Counted from the stretch's first letter, positions 1 through 13,875 are shown. The stretch is DNA of 64,000 nt from Vitis vinifera (GCF_030704535.1 NC_081817.1:5958001-6022000); one strand, 5' to 3'. Notes: generated by a model not told the origin, from the letters alone. Made by a program: numbers and translations.

Positions 1-3000
1 CTTTTCATTGGCTAAATCTCTAAACAAGGGTGAGAGAAAAGGAAGTCAATTTCAAAAATATCAGAAGTTTTCGTTTTCACACACACACACACTTGATATT
101 GTCACTGTTCATGTGATTTTCAAGCTCCACCCAAGTAAATCCTCCCTGTTGCCTTTGCAGATTTTGGGTATCGTACTTCACCAATGACATCTTCCAATTT
201 ATATCAATTCCAACACGTGACTAGCAAACTAAAATAGACAGCACACCACTTCCCACAATCCCCATGAGTGGTAGGTTTAGGCCAGAGTGTTTGATTGGCA
301 GATACAAGTGGAAGAAGGGCAGCCCCCACCATCCTCCACTCCCCTCCCCTCCCCTTGAACCCCCAGTTTGGTGCTCACTTTTTCTCTACCATCCTGCACT
401 CTCTAATGCCCCCAATGGGTCCTACTATTAGCTATCGCGATATCTGATGTGAAATGTGAAATCGGATCAAAGAAAGAGTTTTAAATGTATGAATTGTCTT
501 TTGTTTGGGGCTGAATTTGTGGTCTAGATCGAGTGAAGATTCATATGGATATGTGGGCATATGGGTTCCCATAACCTGCAGGCCTAATGTTGGGTGACAA
601 TACTTGTGGCTTGGGATAAAAGGTGCTTTACCTTTGGGAGCGCTCTCAAATATTTGGGGCTGCCTTCTAATAAGAGCTTAGCTCTCAAATCTTTCTGTTA
701 TAGCCCTTTCCAGATTTGATTGGATGTAAAGCTTAGAGCAGTGTTGCCACTTTGGTTTCGTGGTCATGATTTCAATCTTTTGTAGTGTCTGTGTGTCTCC
801 TCTCTAGCTACGTCAGAAATGGAAATAAATTAAAATAAAACAACTTCTACCTTCCTAGAGGGCGGCTCAGTATGACCAAACCTAACATCAAGACCAAATC
901 CACCAAGAACTTCCAACAAGGCTAGGGTACATAATGTTTGGCGAAAACCGCGTGCGATTCCTCCCATGGGGGGCTTACCAGTTACCACTTTGCATGCCCA
1001 GTTCTCCATGTGGGTTGGTGAAACAAGTTCCACACCAAACACCACAGAACTTTTAACCAAACAAGGGAAAAATTGCTTGATTGGATAATCAGAATTTCAA
1101 CCCAAGATTAGGATAAGGGAAGAATCAATGGTTTAAATATCTCGAAACCATGTTAGGTGGGTTGGCTAACACCTCCCTTTTGCCTTCACAAATTGGTTAC
1201 CCAAAAATCTTTATCCAAGTTAATGACATGACGGATGATGGTCTCCTCACGTTTCATTTCTGGATCTGATTTTCCATGACTAAAGGACCTAAAACATGGG
1301 TAGTTTTTGTCCATGCCTTGGGTAAAACATGAAACATGATCAAATGCGTATGCCGCTTGATACATGAACGTCAGGACAAGGGTATGTGACAAATTGAAAT
1401 GCCCGGCACAGGACAATTTCAACGTAGGCCCTCCCACCAAGTCAAAATTTTGGAAAAAAGAAAAGGATAGGTGTTCCAAATTATCACGAAATCAAACGGT
1501 AAGTATAAGAGAAGAGTAAGACACACCAAAATCTCATAAATATCTCGTGGGCTTGCGGCTTACCTACCCCCCTCAGGAAAAAAAAAAAAGTGGTGGTTGG
1601 TGGTTGTGAGCATATGAATTGTGTAAGCTTAACAACCCCTCGAAATTTATCTTTTTCTATGATGGGAAAAAGAGCCTTTCAACGTCAGATTGCTCAGTCA
1701 ATAAAAAATAAAATAAAACAAAATCTTAAATTTGCTTTGTACGAATTCTCAACAATTATTGCAACCAAATCAATGAGTGACACCCATGTAACATGTTGAG
1801 TATCCAACACAACGACATCGTGGAAAATTATTATTATTTTTTTCCTTTTTTTTATAGGTTCAAAATTTCACTTGTATTTGTTTACTCTTCATTCCTTTAA
1901 GCTACTGTTTGGTTACAATTATTTGAGAGCAAGACGAGGAATAAAGCATCCTTGGAAATCGTTCCTCGTTATAATATTGAGTAAGTTGAAGCATGTGGTG
2001 GCACTAGATTCAGTCGTGGTTATCCCATTGATTGTGTTTTCTAGCAAAAGGACTGCCCTATAGCTTAATAATAAAGCTGAAGGGGTAGAGAAAGAAAATG
2101 GGACATGGAGGAGAAGGTCGGTAGGAAAAATAGCAAGATTCTTTGACAACATCCTACCAACAAGGCGCAATTACAAATAAGAATGGGGTTGGTAGCGTCT
2201 CCACCAACACCAAGAGGTGTGAGTGGATAAACAAAAGAGCGACAAACACCATGTTCATAAGTCAGACCAAAGTTTAATTTAATCCATTATTTTGTTTTAT
2301 TTTTTGTTCTCCAATGGGTGTGATCCAATTATTTACCTATAATTTGATTATTAGTTTTAGTTTATTTTTCTTACATTTTTTTTTTTAAGGTGGGTTAGCT
2401 CAATCTTAAATTATTTTATAAAAAAATATAATTTTTTTTTTCTTTTGCTAAACTCATATTTGTTCTCTTTAAGATGACATACTTCTAATCATATAGATAT
2501 TGTCTACTCTAAACTCAAGGAGTCCTTATGACTTTAAATACATCTATAAGGTTAAAAGGAACCTATACATATATAATGTCAATAACTTTTTGTATAAACA
2601 CAATATTCCCGTTGTATTCATGAAATAGTGAGGTCAAATGGATAAACACTCTTTACGAGATTAAATAAATCCCTACATCGGGATTGATGATCGACTTTGA
2701 TATCATTTGTAATTATTCACATTCGACCATATAGATATTGCTCGTTATAAACCCAAATGAGGTGTTCATAGCTTTAAACGTCTCCTATGAAGTTAAACAA
2801 ACTTCTATATTAAGATTGAGAATCAATTTTAATATCATTTGTAACTATCTACATCCAATCGTGTACATATTGTTCACTTTAAACTTAAATGAGATCTTCA
2901 CGATTTTAAAACGTATATTTAAAATTAAGAGGACCTACATATATATATATATACATATAAATTTTTTCTTTTATTCTATTTGAGATATCACATTTGGTTA

Positions 3001-3900
3001 GTATCCTATCTACTTCAAAATTAATCAAAATAACTTTATTTATAGGTTTCTTGAAAGAAAAAGGTAAATTATAAAAGCCATTTATTAATACCTTCAGTAC
3101 TTGCACCGAAATTTGCGTCCATTTTTTGACTTGCAATGAAGGTTGGCTAAAATTTGAAAAATGAACAAAGTCAAATAAATTCAACTCAACATACCCACGG
3201 AGAGTTAAAAAGACAAAAAAATATCCAGCTTCAAAAAACGAGTGATCCAAACAAATTTGGACTTCAGCTGAGCCTTATTTCATGAATTTGCGACTAAAAA
3301 ACAAAATTACATTTTATTTTATTTTACTTTTTGTAAATTTTAGAAAATTATGGACATATTGTTATGCATAAAAATTAATGTTTGGTTTATTTGATAAAAT
3401 AAGATATGTTTATCGTAAGATATCATATTCAATATATTATTCTTAATGAGATGTAAAATTCTATGATAGAATCGGTAATTAGATATGTTATATTATGTTT
3501 ATATTTAATTTTTAAAATAAATAAAAAATGAAATGAAATATATATTATTTGTGGTAATTATTTAAGATGAAAATTATATTATATTTCAATATATGTTATT
3601 AAAAAATATAAAAATTTCTTATATTTAATAGTATTTATGTTTAAAATATTTAAATTTTATAAATAATTATTTTAGTATATTATATATTTATTTTAGATAG
3701 TACATATATCAATATTTATTTTATAAATAATTTTTTAGTTCTTCTCTTTTAATCATAAATTTAATTTTAATGAAATTTTTTTATTTTTTAAAATAAGTAA
3801 TATAAAATAATAATAATAATAATAAATAATTTTATAACATATGGATATTGGATATATATATATATATATATATAACCTGGTTAAATTATATCAGGGGCAT
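1..3900. other. AT-rich intergenic region upstream of PAL
   Basis: No coding region is recognisable here. The open frames are short, do not resemble known families, and several begin only at non-ATG codons. The first 2 kb is of moderate composition. From about 2.3 kb the sequence is strongly AT-rich, with (AT)n runs near 2,938-2,960 and 3,854-3,875 and a short (AAT)n run near 3,806-3,826. Apart from the degenerate tandem repeats at about 2.49-2.95 kb, I see nothing more. Confidence 0.6.
2490..2945. repeat. Three diverged tandem copies of an AT-rich repeat
   Basis: A motif resembling 'atatagatattg...aaactcaa...gactttaaa' occurs near 2,493, 2,730 and 2,862. Each copy is followed by a similar 'ttaaa...cctatatt' stretch. 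Two copies are followed by 'gatatcatttgtaa' or a close variant. The copies are strongly diverged, so this is an old relic. The family is not identified. Confidence 0.5.
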
Positions 3901-3940
3901 TTAAGTAATTTTGTGGTATTTCGCACGGTCACGAGAAGGA

Positions 3941-3948
3941 TGACGTCA
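3941..3948. promoter_or_regulatory. TGACGTCA palindrome (bZIP/TGA-type site) in PAL promoter
   Basis: The perfect palindrome TGACGTCA lies about 205 bp upstream of the PAL TATA box. Sites of this C-box/as-1 type are bound by plant bZIP factors of the TGA group. The sequence is seen directly. Its use at PAL is inferred from position. Confidence 0.45.
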
Positions 3949-3970
3949 TGATTTCCGTCAAAATCCCTCC

Positions 3971-3977
3971 ACCAACC
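3971..3977 (+). promoter_or_regulatory. AC-II element (ACCAACC), MYB site in PAL promoter
   Basis: ACCAACC is the AC-II form of the AC-rich elements that R2R3-MYB factors use to control phenylpropanoid genes, including PAL. It lies about 175 bp upstream of the TATA box. A second similar sequence, AACTAACC, lies at 4,089-4,096. The position upstream of a PAL gene makes the call reasonable. Function is inferred. Confidence 0.55.
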
Positions 3978-4098
3978 CAACCCAAGGGGAGCAGGATTTT
4001 AGTGTGAAGGGAAGCGATACATGTTGGAAACGTGGCGTGATCTTAACGGATAAGGAGCATGAAGATCCAACGGCCATGTGCAGATTTCAACTAACCCC

Positions 4099-4155
4099 AT
4101 TGGTAATAGGCATGCCCACCCAACACTCAAAACGATGGCACCCGCTCTATTTAAA
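4099..4155 (+). promoter_or_regulatory. PAL core promoter: reverse CCAAT box and TATA box
   Basis: ATTGG (reverse CCAAT) is at 4,099-4,103. TATTTAAA, inside CTATTTAAAC, is at 4,148-4,155. Transcription starting ~30 bp after the TATA box would leave a leader of roughly 110 bases, rich in C and T, before the ATG at 4,287. Confidence 0.6.
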
Positions 4156-4286
4156 CACCCCAAAAGTGGGTGACCGGACTCAGGAAAATCTCAATCCCAC
4201 ACCCCTCATTGAAATTTTCCTATCTCTCCTCCCCTCCATTTTCCCTTACACTTTCCCCACCGCCAAACACAGCCACTCATCATCAA

Positions 4287-7200
4287 ATGGAACTTTCAAA
4301 TGGAAACCACTGCCACACAAATGGGAAGGCCTCCATTGAGAGCTTTTGCATGGGAGACACTGGTACTAAAGCTGCTGCCGATCCCCTCAACTGGAACATG
4401 GCGGCGGAGTCCCTCAAGGGGAGTCACCTGGATGAGGTGAAGCGGATGGTGGAGGAGTACCGGAGGCAGGTGGTGCAGCTGGGCGGTGAGACGCTCACAA
4501 TATCTCAGGTGGCCGCGGTGGCCTCCCGCGATACTGGGGTGACGGTGGAGCTGTCGGAGGAGGCGAGAGAGGGAGTAAAGGCCAGCAGTGACTGGGTCAT
4601 GGACAGCATGAACAATGGTACAGACAGCTACGGCGTGACCACAGGTTTCGGTGCTACCTCTCACAGAAGAACCAAACAAGGCGGAGCCCTCCAAATGGAG
4701 CTCATCAGGTAATTTCCGATATCTTTCACCTTTCCAACAATAATGCTAGCTTTAAATTTTATCCCAACTAATAATTCATCGTAAAATACTAAAAAATAAA
4801 TAAAAATTATTCAAGAGAATGAACGGAAAAATCTCTCTTCTTTTTTTTTTCTTTTTTCTTTTTTCTTTTTTATTTATGCTAATAATTAATTATGATTAAA
4901 AGAGGATTAAATCCGGAAATTTCACTGGTGGACTCTTTCAATTTGGAGTCGGTGGGTACTTGGTGGCATAGCCACTTCATTTAGGTGGGCCCGCAAACGT
5001 GAATTTAATTTTTATAAGAGGGGGGTGAGCCGGGTGACAACATGCTACCCCAAATAAGAAGGAAAATATTTTGCTTATAAAAATTATGGATTCAGTAGAT
5101 TTTTATCCTGGCTTTTGGGTAGATATATAATAAATAGGACACGCTATTTTTGGGTGGCTTGTAAATAAAGCAAAAGGTCGATTTCAATAGCATTAAAGAC
5201 CAAATTCAGTGTGTAATTTGAATGAAAAGGAAAAGAAATAAGAGGTTAAAAAAACGGTTAAAATATTTTAGGAAGTGACGTATTGTCATTTGAAATGATA
5301 TTGACTCATTCAGCTACCATCCAACTAAGTGGTAAATGCGTCAGACCTTTATCCCAAAACTTGTGGCTTGAGAAACTGCGGACCAAAAAGAGAAAGATAA
5401 TATTGGACTTGTTTTTGCTTCTCAAAAAAAATATATATATTATTTTGTTTTTAATTAATATTTGCATGAATTCCCACGTAGTAAAACTTTCATATACTAA
5501 GATGCTTGATATTTACTTCATCTTTTAATTAATTTCAAATAAGGGCTAAAATATGTATATATGATTGATTATTTTGTTGTTGTGCCAAATTTATTGTTGG
5601 GCCGACCAAACTAACTCTAGCATGGCCGGCTCTGTCACCATACTATTAATAAATGGATTAATACTGGCCGCTTTTCTTGGCTTTGGGTCTGTTTAGAACA
5701 CAGTCTTGGATTGACCAAAGTGGCCCTATTAAATTCCTAGCTGGCACGGGTGTCTAAGTGAGGTTGGGCTAATTCCTGGCTGGCTCCAAAGTCATCCACG
5801 TGTCATTGTCTACTTAATAAATGTAGTGGTCCCACCGTCCAAATTATTAAATAGAGAAATATAAATATATATATGGTAAGTGGTGGTAGTTGGCAAGATC
5901 AATTTGGTTTGGCAACCCAAACCTAAACCAAGCTGAGCCCAGCCCAAATTGGCATTTCCCCACCTGGGACATCAAGCCTATTCCCTGGAGCACTTTCTGA
6001 TTCAAATGTTGATCATGTATTCATTTCAATGTTGCTAAGAATGTAGCTGATGGAATTTGATCATCCCAGGTTTTTGAATGCCGGAATTTTTGGAAACGGG
6101 ACGGAATCTTGCCACACACTGCCTCACTCTGCAACAAGGGCATCCATGCTGGTGAGGATCAACACACTTCTTCAAGGATACTCGGGCATTAGATTTGAGA
6201 TATTGGAGGCTATCACCAAGCTCATCAACCACAACATTACCCCTTGCTTGCCTCTCCGGGGCACCATCAGCGCATCCGGTGACCTTGTTCCTCTCTCCTA
6301 CATTGCTGGGCTTTTACTTGGGAGGTCCAGTTGCAAGGCTGTCGGGCCCAATGGGGAGCCCCTCAGTGCTGAGGAGGCCTTCCGGGTTGCAGGAATCAAG
6401 GGTGGATTCTTTGAACTGCAGCCCAAGGAGGGGCTTGCTCTAGTCAATGGCACTGCTGTTGGGTCTGGCATGGCCTCCATGGTTCTCTTTGAAGCAAACA
6501 TCCTTGCAGTCCTTTCGGAAGTTCTATCTGCACTCTTTGCTGAAGTCATGCAAGGAAAACCCGAATTTACAGACCACTTGACCCATAAATTGAAGCATCA
6601 TCCCGGCCAAATTGAGGCTGCAGCTATTATGGAACACATTCTAGATGGAAGCTCTTACATTAAAGCAGCTCAGAAGTTGCATGAGATGGACCCTCTCCAG
6701 AAGCCTAAACAAGACCGATACGCCCTCCGAACATCTCCCCAGTGGCTTGGCCCCCAGATTGAAGTGATCAGAGCAGCAACGAAGTCCATTGAAAGGGAGA
6801 TAAACTCGGTAAACGACAATCCCTTGATCGATGTTTCCAGGAATAAAGCTCTACATGGGGGCAATTTCCAAGGGACCCCAATTGGTGTTTCCATGGACAA
6901 CACTAGGCTTGCCATTGCCTCCATCGGAAAGCTCATGTTTGCACAATTCTCCGAGCTTGTTAATGACTTCTACAACAATGGGTTGCCTTCAAATCTGTCG
7001 GGTGGCCGCAATCCAAGCTTGGACTATGGCTTCAAAGGTGCCGAGATTGCAATGGCCTCTTACTGCTCCGAGCTCCAGTTCCTTGCTAATCCTGTGACCA
7101 ACCATGTCCAGAGCGCAGAGCAACACAACCAAGATGTGAACTCCTTGGGACTCATTTCTTCAAGAAAAACTGCTGAAGCCGTGGACATATTGAAGCTCAT

Positions 7201-7819
7201 GTCCTCCACTTTCTTGATTGCCTTATCCCAAGCCATTGATCTGAGGCATTTGGAGGAGAATCTCAAGAACACAGTGAAGAACACGGTGAGCCAAGTGGCC
7301 AAGAGAGTCCTAACCATTGGCTTCAATGGTGAGCTTCACCCCTCCAGGTTCTGCGAAAAAGACTTGCTCAAAATTGTCGATAGAGAACACGTTTTCGCAT
7401 ACATTGATGACCCCTGCAGCTCCACCTATCCATTAATGCAGAAGCTAAGGCAAGTCCTAGTCGAGCATGCTCTGATCAATGGTGAAAGAGAGAAGAACTC
7501 TAGCACTTCCATTTTCCAAAAGATCGTAGCCTTCGAGGATGAGCTAAAAGCCCTTCTGCCCAAAGAAGTAGAGAGCACAAGAATCGACTACGAGAACGGA
7601 AATTCTGCCATTTCCAACAGAATCAAGGACTGCAGATCCTACCCTCTGTACAAGTTTGTGAGGGAAGAACTGGGAGCTAGTTTCCTTACAGGAGAGAAGA
7701 CTACATCACCCGGTGAAGAGTGTGACAAGGTGTTCACAGCTATGTGTGCAGGGAAGCTCATTGATCCACTGCTGGATTGTTTGAAGGAGTGGAATGGAGC
7801 TCCTCTCCCAATCTGCTAG
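4287..7819 (+). CDS. PAL: Phenylalanine ammonia-lyase, complete two-exon gene
   Basis: PAL removes ammonia from L-phenylalanine to give trans-cinnamate, the entry step of phenylpropanoid synthesis. It acts as a cytosolic homotetramer. Exons are 4287..4708 and 6070..7819, giving 723 residues, normal for plant PAL. The 1,361-base intron splits an Arg codon just before FLNAG, the conserved PAL intron position. The self-cyclising MIO triad Ala-Ser-Gly is at residues 209-211 (in [10 protein letters not shown]) and the catalytic Tyr is at about 115 ([11 protein letters not shown]). Phe at 142 in RFLNAG favours Phe over Tyr as substrate. The protein ends in LPIC. The start was chosen because MELSNG fits family N-termini and lies after a plausible leader; an in-frame upstream frame from about 4,170 would begin in the leader. 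No defect is seen. AC-II, bZIP and TATA sites lie upstream. Confidence 0.97.
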
Positions 7820-7978
7820 ACACCCCTTTCCCTACACTTAAATATTGTTTTTCATGGTTTTTACTTTTTCCCCTCAACATTTGTAATGGGGTTTACTGTT
7901 CATTTCTGTACCTGAAAACTGTGGTTCATGTTTGTGTTTTCATCTTCCTTTGTAATTTGCCCAAATTCAGTTTTCAGT

Positions 7979-7984
7979 AATAAA
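7979..7984 (+). terminator. Polyadenylation signal of PAL (AATAAA)
   Basis: AATAAA lies 160 bases after the PAL stop codon, at the end of a T-rich 3' untranslated region with TTTGTAAT-like elements near 7,878 and 7,951. It is a textbook plant near-upstream signal by sequence and position. Confidence 0.6.
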
Positions 7985-8308
7985 ATCAAAACAAAGAATT
8001 TTAGATATATGATAAAAGTCTATGAGTGGACTTTTGAAATAGTAGATGAATCATCATAGATTTATAGATATATAAATATTGCGAAAATCTTCATTTGGCC
8101 AATCTCGAATCATATTGAGACAAGCATCCCACCGACCCCACTTCGATTCGAAATGAGTAGTCATTTATTAACGACTGCAGAAGTAGGTGACATGTTGATT
8201 TGTTCATCTACTGCTATCTATGCACAGGGTACACAAAATTAGCATAGATGTGGTTTTAATCATACGGGCCTGACAAAGAAGGGATGTCGGCTGGGGCTGG
8301 GCAAGTCT

Positions 8309-9981
8309 GAGAATTACCGGATAGGTGCATTAGATGGGATAATTATTCGGAATGATGGTGTCTTTTGATAATTTTTGTGGCTCAGATACCAAAGTCTTTC
8401 AAGTAAAACTTTTAATATTCAAATCATTTAAAACACTCCATTTGTTTTATCAAGATATTTATAATACATGGATGGTTATTATTCACGTTCAAATTTTAAA
8501 TCAAAATTTTGGGTTTTACGGCTACAATTATTATATATAATGATAATATAATTTATTATTTAAATTTACTATTTAAAATAAAAACACTTCTAAAAAATAT
8601 TTTCAAAATAACATTTAATGTATTTTTTTGGCATTTTTTTTATTTTTATTCTAAATTTTAATTTTATTAAGAAAAAAAAAGTTTTATAATTATATAATAA
8701 AAATGATGATTTTCTCATATATATATATATATTTATTTTAAATTGATAAATTATATTTTTGTATTAAATTCAAGGAAAATAAAATGTTTAATTTTTCATT
8801 TGGATTATCTAAAAAAAATAAGAAAATGATGGAGAATGTTTAATCAATTTTTATTTTTTGTAATAAAATAATTTTTAAAAATTTAAATGATTTTTCTATC
8901 TTTTTTTTCCTTTTGCATAGTGTTTTTTTTTTAAAAAAAATTCATATTTAATTTTTTTTTTCTCATTGCATTGAGTGGATGATGTTAATACATTTAATGT
9001 GTTGAATATTAATGAGGTATAAAAAGTGATCTTTAATATTATTATTTTTATTATAAAATACAAGTACAACAAAAATATATTATAATTATAATATAAATAC
9101 ACTTATATTACAATACATTACAATAAAACCTAATTGAGAAAATTTTGAATTTTTTTATAAAAGTAATAATTTTGTATGGTCATACAATATTTTATAACAT
9201 ACTTATATTATAAATCCTTTCTAAAACCAAATGAAATACTAATTTGAATTTACAAGACTTGTAATTTTTTTAATATACAAAATTATTAAATAATTTCAAT
9301 GCACCATATGAATGATGTTAATATACTAACACTATATGTTAATATCAATAGGGTATGAATAAACATCTGTAATAAAATATGAGTACGATATAAATACATT
9401 ATACTTACAATATAAATATACTAACGTTACAATATATTACAACATAATTTAATTTATTTTTGTTTAATTTTGTTCACTTGCTATATTACCTAATGAATAG
9501 TTGCGTGTTATTCTATTGAATAATTGTGTGTTATTCAATTGAATATTTATATATTATTCAATTGATGAGTGCTCGTGAGAAATAATCATTCATTCTATTA
9601 TGGTAACAAAGCTTTTAATTGTATGTTCCATATATAAAACGACATAATAACCTTAGGATGTGGTTTTTGTTTATAAGATATTGATTTTTTATTTTTTATT
9701 TTTACCAGGTTCTTTAAAAAATCTCAAATTTTTTGAAAAAAGAAATTAACAAATTTTTAAACAATCAATTAATTGTTCAAAAGTGAACAATTTTTTTGGA
9801 GCCTAAGAAATGTACTATAGATTGTACTTATTTGCATGGCCTTGCATTATTAACAATCTCAAATTTATTTATAGTTAATATAGAAAACATATATAAGGGT
9901 AAAATTGTCTCATAGAAATTTTTGAGATAAGTGACCCTTCCTAGTAATTATCACATCAACCTACCCTATCCGGTAATTCTC
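8309..9981. mobile_element. Non-autonomous DNA transposon with ~70 bp terminal inverted repeats
   Basis: The left end begins GAGAATTACCGGATAGG. The right end, read on the minus strand, begins with the same sequence. The match continues imperfectly for about 70 bases on each side, for example through GGGATAATTATT on the left against GTGATAATTACT on the right. The 1.67 kb body is very AT-rich and holds no credible coding region, so the element could not move on its own. No clear target-site duplication is visible. The superfamily is not settled; a MULE or hAT derivative is possible. Confidence 0.65.
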
Positions 9982-12900
9982 CCTAAATTATATGACTCTT
10001 ACACTTAACGATATTTATGGGAGCACAACAAGAGGAATGGAGGCCACTCCTAAATCCATTAGTTTTTTTTAATTAATTTCAATTATTATATTAATGTAGT
10101 AATAATTTATATAGTGGGTTATTTAATTAAAAAGAGCATTGAAAATTACAAATTTGACAGAATCACCTTGAGTTGGAGGATCAGCTAGTCCAACTTCTTG
10201 AGCAGCCGAGATATTGAACAACGAACATTTGATTGAATTCCTTGCCTCACCTTGAGATGAGAGGGAAGGTCGATTTTACTCGAATCCTGATATTTAATCC
10301 TACATCGATGAATGGTACGATGAGAGATATTTTTCTTTTGTAATTTTTTTATCAATGTTAGCCTAGTCGAGGCTTGTCCATGCCCAATCCCAATGGACAA
10401 ACCTTTGATTTGCCCCTAGCTCTATAATCCACCCATCTTCCCCAATCCCTGAAAGCTCATTCTCTTAAGATCTACGAGCAACCAAGCCATTTTTCTCAAC
10501 TCGAGGATAAAAAGTTAAAATAAGATTATATGTGTAACTTTTAGTTGGAGTTGAGTTTGAATCCCTAAGTGAGGCCGACTCGACCCAATCCAACAAAAAG
10601 AGAGATGAGGGAATAGTTTCTTGGAGTTGAAACTGCCCCTATATATATATATATCTTTCTCATGAAAAAAGGAAAGGTTGAAAAAATATCAAGAAAATTT
10701 TCTCTCTTAAATTTTATCTTTTTTTTTTTTTTTTTTACTTCTTTTAAAAGAAGGTTATGACATTTGTGTTATATAAAATAGAGTGGTTCTCAAAATTTTG
10801 TAGTCCATTCACAACTTGGGATAGAGAATTTATCGATGAAACAACTAATCTGGATTTTAGATATTTCATAAGGTAATCCGAAGCCTTTTTTTTTTTTCTG
10901 AACTTTTAATATATAAAAGTTTTTTTTTTCCAAATATGTGTATTATTAATATAATTTTTAATCAAATATTTCTTACATAATTTAAATTCTTTATAGTTCC
11001 AAAATTTAATTTTGATAATTTATCGTTATATTTATATTTGTCTATGTATATTCCTTTGGTTAAAAGTATGGCTCATTTGTAAAATTTGTTGGTCCACACT
11101 AATATGACTAATAAATAAGATTTAATAACCTACAAGTTTCATAGAAAGTTATTTTCTTCTAAACTTTTATTTTGATGGAAAGTAAGTTATAATGAATAAG
11201 GAAATTTATCCACTCTCTAACTATAGAAGTTATAAAATCATCATAATCATCATTAATGTTGTAGAATGATAAAGTGGAAGGAGAACAAAACCAAAAAGAG
11301 AAATAATAAAATTTTTAGGAGAAGAAAACAAGAAAGAGAAAATAAAGTGTTGAAATAAAACTCAATGAATTTTTATTAGAGGTCTCCCCTTTTGTAAAGA
11401 GTCACAAAGAAATATATATCCTCATAGATGAATATTGACAAGTTATTACAATACTATAAATTCTCATATTTTATAACAACTAAATGATATTAATTATTAT
11501 TAATTAAAAAATTAAGAGAATTAAAATAGAGAAATCAATTTTCCATATTCCAATCTTTAAAGTTTTAAATTTCAAATAATGCTTTAATTATGGACTAAGA
11601 ATACTTGATAAAAAAAAGAGATATTAATTAATCAAAAGTCCAACTTATTGCCTAGTTTGCATTGTAAATATGCAGCTAGGACCATATAGAAAAACTTCAA
11701 TTATTTTATTTCAATTTGTTGAAAAGGGAAAAAGAGAGATAATATCTATCCTAAAATATTAATCCAAATTGTCCATGATTTGCAATAACCAAGAAGTGGC
11801 AATTGAAACAATAATGAATTCTTAGAATACATAGAATCTTAGGGAACGGTTTCTCCTTATGAATTGTTTGAGAAACTTAATTATATTTGTATTTGTAAAA
11901 TTCATGAGATTCAAAAATTGTATGGTTTTTTTACATAAATGATTAGTAATAAATTATGAAAGAGAAAAGTTTAAAAATTTAAATAAGAGTTAATCAATTT
12001 TGAAAACTTCTATGTTAGCAAATTAGATTTTTCTTATAAGACTATAGTAGTAATAAAAATATGGGGCATTTGTCAATTTTTTTTATTCAAACAATGTCCC
12101 ATATCTTTACTCTTTAAGTCCAAAAATACCTCTCACCAATTTCTTTATTTGATTATTATGAACTAATCAACAATTAAGAATTGTCTCTTCACGCTTCACT
12201 ATTCAAATATTTCTTATTGTGTCTTTGAAGAGAATTATGAGGTTGATGTAAATTGTTACTCTCAATTTCAATTAAGTTATATTTGGTGAGTTATTGTTTA
12301 GTGTTCTTGATGATTTTGCTTAAATTGTTACTTATGAAGTATAATTTGATTACGTTATTTAATTCTATTTCTATTATTTTGAGCGTTTTAATATTGGGAT
12401 AACTTTTGGATCATTGGTGTATGTTTTTTACTAACTTGAGGAAGCTAGATCTATGCAATGGAAGCCAAATTGAATGTTAAAAACAAAACTATAGATCTAG
12501 GGCTCAAAAAACATACCTATGATTTAGATGTTCCTAGATTAAGATTCCAATTGAAGAAGACTGATGTTTGTGTTGCTTATGGAGTATAATTCGATTACAT
12601 TATTGAAGGCTCTTTACCAACTTGGGGAAGTTAGATCTATGCAATGGAAGCCAAATTGACTATTAAAAACAAAATTGTAGATTTAAGGCTCGAAAAACAT
12701 ACCTATGATTTAAATGTTTTTAGATTAAGATTTCGATCAAAGAAGACAATCTTGTTTACCATGATGATATTTCTCCCTATCATTCGTTCTCTAATCTTTG
12801 TTACTTGTGTAGGATGACTACATAACTTTCTTGAGGAAGAGGAGAGTGAAAGCTCTCTAAAAGACAATAGTCAAGAGTGTGTCTAACCCTAAAGCCCTAA

Positions 12901-13760
12901 TGGGGTATATATAGACCTCTTTGTGGGCTTAAGTGATTTGAGTCCATCTTAAGTTTAAGTCACTTAATGTACAACACTAGGATCTAATTAATTAATTAAC
13001 CTTATCAGGTTTAAATTAATTAATTAGCCATATCCATAGGCAAAAAATAATTAATTTAAAATTTTGTGCAACCTTGCATTTTTATCAAAATGCTCTTATG
13101 CACATAAATGTTTAATTCTCTATAAAACCTACAAACTTTCTACTAACAAAGAATATAAGCTCAAGTAGGGACATTGGGATTCATAGGAAAATAATGGCTT
13201 CCTTAGAATTCATATTTGAAGTTGACATAACAATCCATTACGTCATAACTATTTTATAAAATGGCATTTAGCTTCATTTATATAATGTCACTAAATAAAT
13301 CTAGTCATAACTGTTTTATATTGTCATTAACCATTTCTTGAAAATAATGGATTCCAATAGATCATTTATTAAATTTTGGAATAATATAGGTTAAGGACAT
13401 AATACTTGAGAAAATAAAATTAAGAGAGCAAAGTTCCCTTTCGAAAAATTATTTTAAAGGATTTTAAAATATTTCTTTAAAATTATTTTATAAGAATCCT
13501 TATAAAATAAAAAGTTTTCCTTCTTGGATAAAGTCCCTTTTAGATTTTTATATTTCAAGTTTTTGGAAAATTTCTTATTATGGAGGGGTTGCAATGGAAT
13601 TAAAAAAGTTATTGTTTGAGAAATACAATGTGGAATTTTGAACGTTAGAGACAAAGAGTAAAAGAAGCCAAGTTAAAGCTAAAAGGAAAGTATATTTGAC
13701 CATTTTTTGTCTTTCGGTGTTAGGAAGACTAATACGAATAAGCCAATAGTAAGTGTGGAC
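9982..13760. other. AT-rich intergenic region between the small DNA transposon and ADK copy 1
   Basis: I see no gene. Around 12,327-12,750 there is a diverged tandem duplication: 'aggaagctagatctatgcaa' near 12,440 recurs as 'ggggaagttagatctatgca' near 12,625, with a similar following sequence ending in 'catacctatgattta'. The piece around 10,150-10,420 is less AT-rich and unrecognised. The rest is low-complexity and probably old transposon debris. Confidence 0.5.
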
Positions 13761-13875
13761 GAAATTGGCAATTGGGTTCCCAAATCCTGGCTGGGGCGCC
13801 TTGCGTGTGCCGCGTGTCGACTGAGTGGGGAAGTTGGGGTTGGTGATGCAGTGACCCCTTACCAAAACTTTCACC

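Noticed and set aside
830..1479. Two minus-strand open frames upstream of PAL
   Set aside because: No recognisable protein family; the longer one starts only at a non-ATG codon, and no splice or promoter context supports a gene.
4170..4286. Longer N-terminus for PAL from an upstream in-frame start
   Set aside because: The extra residues come from the CT-rich leader just after the TATA box, begin without an ATG, and PAL proteins normally start near MELSNG-like sequence.
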